8,736 nucleotides of DNA from an uncultured Bacteroidales bacterium (lineage in GTDB: Bacteria; Bacteroidota; Bacteroidia; Bacteroidales; Muribaculaceae), in assembly GCA_947177325.1 (NCBI GenBank), contig CAMWUH010000073.1:1-8736 (forward strand), written 5' to 3'. Positions 6,086 through 8,736 of this stretch are shown here, piece after piece (the first letter of the stretch is position 1; each line of letters opens with the position of its first letter). Under the pieces are notes generated by a model. It did no database searches. It saw nothing but the letters and a program-made list of their open reading frames with translations, and was not told the DNA's origin. Both the position numbers and the translations under genes were made by a program.

Positions 6086-7144
6086 ATGGACTTGAAAATA
6101 GCTGTGTTACCCGGCGATGGCATTGGACCCGAAATTTCGGCTGTAGGAGTTGAAGTGCTGAAAGCTATTGCCGAAAAATTTAATCATAAATTTGAATTTG
6201 ACTATGCTCCGGTTGGCGCGGCAGCCATTGATGCAACCGGTGATCCCTTCCCGGAAGCAACCTTTCAACTATGTAAAAGCTCCGATGCCGTATTCTTCTC
6301 AGCAATCGGCCATCCCAAATATGATAACAATCCTGACTCCAAGGTTCGTCCCGAACAAGGACTCCTGGCTATGAGAAAGAAACTTGGATTATTTGCCAAC
6401 ATTCGTCCTATTGAAATTTTCCCTTCGTTGGTTGATAAATCACCGATAAAAGAGGATATCGTTAAAGGAAGCGATTTCATCTGCATCAGAGAGTTGACCG
6501 GCGGAATGTATTTCGGCGAAAAATATCAAGACGATGACCGGGCTTACGACACTAATGCTTACACTCGTCCTGAAATTGAGAGAATCGTCAGATTGGCTAT
6601 GGACTATGCCCGCCGTCGTCGCAAACACTTGACCGTAGTCGACAAAGCCAATGTGCTTGCATCTAGCCGGTTGTGGCGTAAAGTGGCCAAAGAGTTAGAA
6701 GCCGAATATCCCGATGTTGCTGTTGATTATATGTTTGTTGACAATGCGTCAATGAAAATCATCACTGAGCCCCGCTTCTTCGACGTAATTGTAACTGAAA
6801 ACACATTTGGTGACATACTTACCGACGAAGCCAGCGTCATTTCCGGCTCAATGGGATTGCTCCCTTCAGCCTCAACAGGCGAGCTTACACCTGTGTTTGA
6901 ACCAATTCACGGCTCATGGCCCCAAGCTGCCGGACTCAATATCGCCAATCCTATGGCTCAAGTGCTTTCCGGCGCTATGCTGCTTGAACATTTTGGCCTC
7001 GCCTCTGAAGCAAAGAATGTCAGGGATGCCGTTAACGCTGCTATCGAAAACGGAATTGTAACTCCTGAACTTGCAGCTCCCGGAGCGGTTACCTACGGCA
7101 CAAAAGAGATTGGCGAATGGCTCGTTGATTACATCAGAGAGTAA
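6086..7144 (+). CDS. leuB: 3-isopropylmalate dehydrogenase
   Basis: LeuB oxidises and decarboxylates 3-isopropylmalate to 2-ketoisocaproate using NAD and a divalent metal. The 352 residues are the usual length. Visible motifs are 'LPGDGIGPE' (8-16), substrate arginines in 'LLAMRKKLGLFANIRP' (R97, R107) and 'IRELTGGMYFGE' (R135, catalytic Tyr 142), 'VVDKANVL' with catalytic Lys 187, 'DNASM' (219-223), metal aspartates in 'GDILTDEASVISGSMGLLPS' (D243, D247), and the coenzyme loop 'EPIHGSWPQAAGLNIANP' (272-289). In the last, Gln280 stands where Thermus thermophilus LeuB has the ribose-binding Asp278, and Trp278 replaces the usual Ala; the Bacteroidota versions I recall have a similar 'HGS(Y/W)PQ'. 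The position at the end of the leu operon excludes tartrate or isocitrate dehydrogenase. A terminator follows. Confidence 0.96.
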   Translation: MDLKIAVLPGDGIGPEISAVGVEVLKAIAEKFNHKFEFDYAPVGAAAIDATGDPFPEATFQLCKSSDAVFFSAIGHPKYDNNPDSKVRPEQGLLAMRKKLGLFANIRPIEIFPSLVDKSPIKEDIVKGSDFICIRELTGGMYFGEKYQDDDRAYDTNAYTRPEIERIVRLAMDYARRRRKHLTVVDKANVLASSRLWRKVAKELEAEYPDVAVDYMFVDNASMKIITEPRFFDVIVTENTFGDILTDEASVISGSMGLLPSASTGELTPVFEPIHGSWPQAAGLNIANPMAQVLSGAMLLEHFGLASEAKNVRDAVNAAIENGIVTPELAAPGAVTYGTKEIGEWLVDYIRE

Positions 7145-7155
7145 ATTTTATTTAT

Positions 7156-7175
7156 CATCAATATTCATCAATATT
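7156..7175. repeat. Tandem 10-bp direct repeat downstream of leuB
   Basis: Two perfect adjoining copies of CATCAATATT lie between the leuB stop and the terminator hairpin. Only two units are present and the sequence is A/T-rich; it may be chance slippage. No function is evident. Confidence 0.5.
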
Positions 7176-7176
7176 T

Positions 7177-7210
7177 GGCTGTCAGAATCAATTTCGGCAG
7201 CCGTTTTTTT
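7177..7210 (+). terminator. Rho-independent terminator of the leuACDB operon
   Basis: GGCTG at 7177-7181 pairs with CAGCC at 7198-7202. The stem can continue inward through T-G, C-G, a mismatch, and then GAA with TTT/C pairs, leaving a small loop. A T-run follows at 7204-7210 (GTTTTTTTG). Its position after the leuB stop and before the next promoter marks the end of the operon. Confidence 0.88.
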
Positions 7211-7216
7211 GTTATT

Positions 7217-7247
7217 TTTGGAACTAATTGTTAATTTCGTACGTTAG
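7217..7247 (+). promoter_or_regulatory. Bacteroidota-type promoter for the DUF3737-MATE pair
   Basis: TTTG at 7217-7220 lies 19 bases before TACGTTAG at 7240-7247, which matches the TAnnTTTG element except for one base (A for T). The spacing equals that of the prmA promoter. The leader to the ATG at 7284 is about 30 bases. The match is weaker than the other two, so the call is moderate. Confidence 0.6.
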
Positions 7248-7283
7248 AATATAAACATCCGATTAACTGATTAACATCACGAT

Positions 7284-8120
7284 ATGACTATAATTGAAAA
7301 TAAACATTTTGAAGGAGAGCGTCCGTTGTTTGGCTCTCATGATCTAAAGCTTATTAATGTTACAATTGGTGTAGGTGAGTCAGCTATCAAGCGCTGCTCT
7401 AACATTGAGGCTGTCAACTGTAAATTTGAAGGGAAATACCCATTCTGGCATGTCGACGGATTCAATATAAAAGATTGCCTCTTTACCGAAGGCGCTCGCG
7501 CTGCTCTGTGGTATTCTCATGACTTGAAAATGACTGATACGCTTATCGAGGCTCCCAAAATGTTCCGCGACATGGAAGGAATTGATTTGCAAAATGTCAA
7601 GATTCCTAATGCCGGCGAAACCTTATGGCACTGCAAGAATATCAAGCTACGCGATGTTGAGGTTAACAACGGCGACTATATTTTCATGCACTGCGAAGAT
7701 ATTGATATAGATCGGTATGTTCAGCACGGCAATTACTCCTTTCAGTATGCTAAGAACGTTATAATCCGCAACGCCGATCTCCACACTAAAGATGCTTTTT
7801 GGAACACTGAAAACGTTACCGTCTACGACTCGAAAATCACCGGTGAATATCTCGGATGGCATTCAAAAAATCTAAAGCTTGTCAACTGCCATATATCCGG
7901 CACTCAGCCTCTCTGCTATTGCGAGAACCTTGTGCTTGAAAACTGTACCTTTGATACAGATGCTGATTTAGCATTTGAGGAAAGCACTCTTGAGGCAACA
8001 ATCAAAGGATATATTACAAGCATTAAGAACCCGACATCCGGTCACATTAAAGCCGACTCTATCGGCGAAGTGATTATTGATAAAAATATTTGTCAACCGG
8101 CCGACTGCGTGATTGAATGA
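7284..8120 (+). CDS. DUF3737 family protein, repetitive beta-solenoid of unknown function
   Basis: The 278-residue protein matches the DUF3737 family by recognisable segments: 'KYPFWHVDGFNIKDC' (51-65), 'ARAALWYSHDLKMTD' (71-85), 'YSFQYAKNVIIRNADLHTKD' (151-170), 'GEYLGWHSKNLKLVNC' (187-202), and 'GTQPLCYCENLVLENC' (206-221). It is built of about nine repeats of 19-20 residues. Each has an aromatic or other large residue, often followed by His or Tyr, then '[CSA]-x-[ND]-[LIV]', and a Asn/Asp-Cys/Ser turn ('W55-H', 'W76-Y', 'W115-H', 'M135-H', 'Q154-Y', 'W173-N', 'W192-H', 'C211-Y'). This pattern predicts a right-handed parallel beta-helix. No signal peptide or membrane helix is seen, so it is probably cytoplasmic. 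The biochemical role is unknown; resemblance to pectate-lyase-like helices is structural only. The stop overlaps the MATE gene start. Confidence 0.9.
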   Translation: MTIIENKHFEGERPLFGSHDLKLINVTIGVGESAIKRCSNIEAVNCKFEGKYPFWHVDGFNIKDCLFTEGARAALWYSHDLKMTDTLIEAPKMFRDMEGIDLQNVKIPNAGETLWHCKNIKLRDVEVNNGDYIFMHCEDIDIDRYVQHGNYSFQYAKNVIIRNADLHTKDAFWNTENVTVYDSKITGEYLGWHSKNLKLVNCHISGTQPLCYCENLVLENCTFDTDADLAFEESTLEATIKGYITSIKNPTSGHIKADSIGEVIIDKNICQPADCVIE

Positions 8121-8736
8121 GCTTCATAAAAAGCGAAAAAAACAAGCTGGCTGAGGTTATCAATAATAGCGCTGATGTTAGCCGGCTGAAAAAACTGAAG
8201 TTAGTAATTGCATTGTCGATACCGGCCATTGTGGCTCAGGTGTCGGCAATTATTATGCAATATATTGATGCTTCAATGGTAGGTAGTCTGGGCGCTAACC
8301 CGGCTGCTTCAATAGGCTTGGTGTCTACTTCAACATGGATTTTCTTCGGTCTGTGTTCTGCTGCCTCAGTTGGCTTTTCTGTGCAAGTCGCTCACTTGAT
8401 TGGAGCTTCCAAGCCCGACTCTGCCAGGAATGTGTTCCGACAATCGCTTGTAGCCACTTTGATTTTCAGCATTATATTGGCAGCTATCGGTGTTGCCATC
8501 AGCGGGCCGTTGCCCCATTGGCTCGGAGGTGAGGAACCAATCGTCGACAACGCTACCATATATTTCAGAGTGACGCTGCTTGCCATGCCCGTTTTTCAGC
8601 TTAGCTATCTTGCCGCCGGTATGCTGCGTTGCAGTGGTAATATGGTTTTCCCCGGCATGGCGGGCGTGTTGATGTGTGTGCATGATGTAGTGTTTAATTT
8701 TTTCTTGATTTTCCCTACACGTGAAATTCACATTTT
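8117..8736 (+). CDS. MATE family multidrug/metabolite efflux transporter, N-terminal part
   Basis: The gene starts with an ATG that overlaps the preceding stop (ATGA, 8117-8120) and runs off the window after 206 codons, so about half of a normal MATE protein (about 450 residues) is seen. After a charged cytoplasmic N terminus (1-28), transmembrane segment 1 carries the family signature 'ALSIPAIVAQVSAIIMQYID' (32-51), followed by 'SMVGSLG' (53-59) at the start of loop 1. Further hydrophobic segments lie at about 64-88, 109-130, 150-170 and 178-199, and 'LAAGMLRCSGNM' (165-176) matches the common MATE loop. These inner-membrane antiporters use Na+ or H+ gradients to expel drugs or metabolites; the substrate here cannot be told from the sequence. 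Translational coupling to the DUF3737 gene suggests joint expression. Confidence 0.93.
   Translation, partial: MSFIKSEKNKLAEVINNSADVSRLKKLKLVIALSIPAIVAQVSAIIMQYIDASMVGSLGANPAASIGLVSTSTWIFFGLCSAASVGFSVQVAHLIGASKPDSARNVFRQSLVATLIFSIILAAIGVAISGPLPHWLGGEEPIVDNATIYFRVTLLAMPVFQLSYLAAGMLRCSGNMVFPGMAGVLMCVHDVVFNFFLIFPTREIHI

Noticed and set aside
7284..8120. Pectate lyase or other carbohydrate-active beta-helix enzyme
   Set aside because: There is no signal peptide and no recognisable lyase or glycosidase catalytic motif. The segments match DUF3737 instead.
8366..8731. 121-residue minus-strand frame opposite the MATE gene
   Set aside because: The + strand frame carries clear MATE signatures throughout, and the minus product is His/Gln-rich without domains.

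Overview
The window looks like chromosomal DNA from a Bacteroidales bacterium, most plausibly Muribaculaceae or a close relative, although the family assignment is an inference. Three intergenic regions carry the Bacteroidota primary-sigma promoter pattern (TTTG, about 19-20 bases, then TAnnTTTG). Start codons lack Shine-Dalgarno sequences and sit in A/T-rich leaders. The gene families (YtxH/holin-like envelope pair, Bacteroidota-style surface protein with a 'DTVYVEV' linker, DUF3737) also fit. All genes are on the + strand. The region is gene-dense, with no gap over 300 bases and no sign of mobile DNA, tRNA, rRNA or CRISPR.

Layout. Bases 1-107 hold the tail of a YtxH-like gene, followed by a strong hairpin terminator. 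At 232-817 are two overlapping small genes, a two-helix membrane protein of the phage-holin-like family and a 79-residue basic protein; a UUCG-tetraloop terminator ends this block. At 958-2501, behind a good promoter, lie prmA (ribosomal protein L11 methyltransferase) and, overlapping its stop codon, a predicted secreted or outer-membrane beta-barrel protein of unknown function. A hairpin overlaps the end of that gene.

At 2610-7144 is a compact leucine operon in the order leuA-leuC-leuD-leuB, with its own promoter and a rho-independent terminator. It encodes the enzymes from 2-ketoisovalerate and acetyl-CoA to 2-ketoisocaproate: the synthase, both isomerase subunits and the dehydrogenase. The key catalytic motifs are present in all four proteins. 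The final transamination is not encoded here.

At 7284-8736, behind a further promoter, a DUF3737 protein (a solenoid with a repeat of about 19-20 residues) overlaps by ATGA the start of a MATE-family exporter, which runs off the window.

Most of the window is ordinary housekeeping sequence. The points most worth a second look are the DUF3737 solenoid with its regular aromatic/His ladder, its start-stop coupling to the MATE transporter, and a Gln in LeuB at the position of the ribose-binding Asp of Thermus isopropylmalate dehydrogenase. I do not see convincing evidence of a wholly new system.
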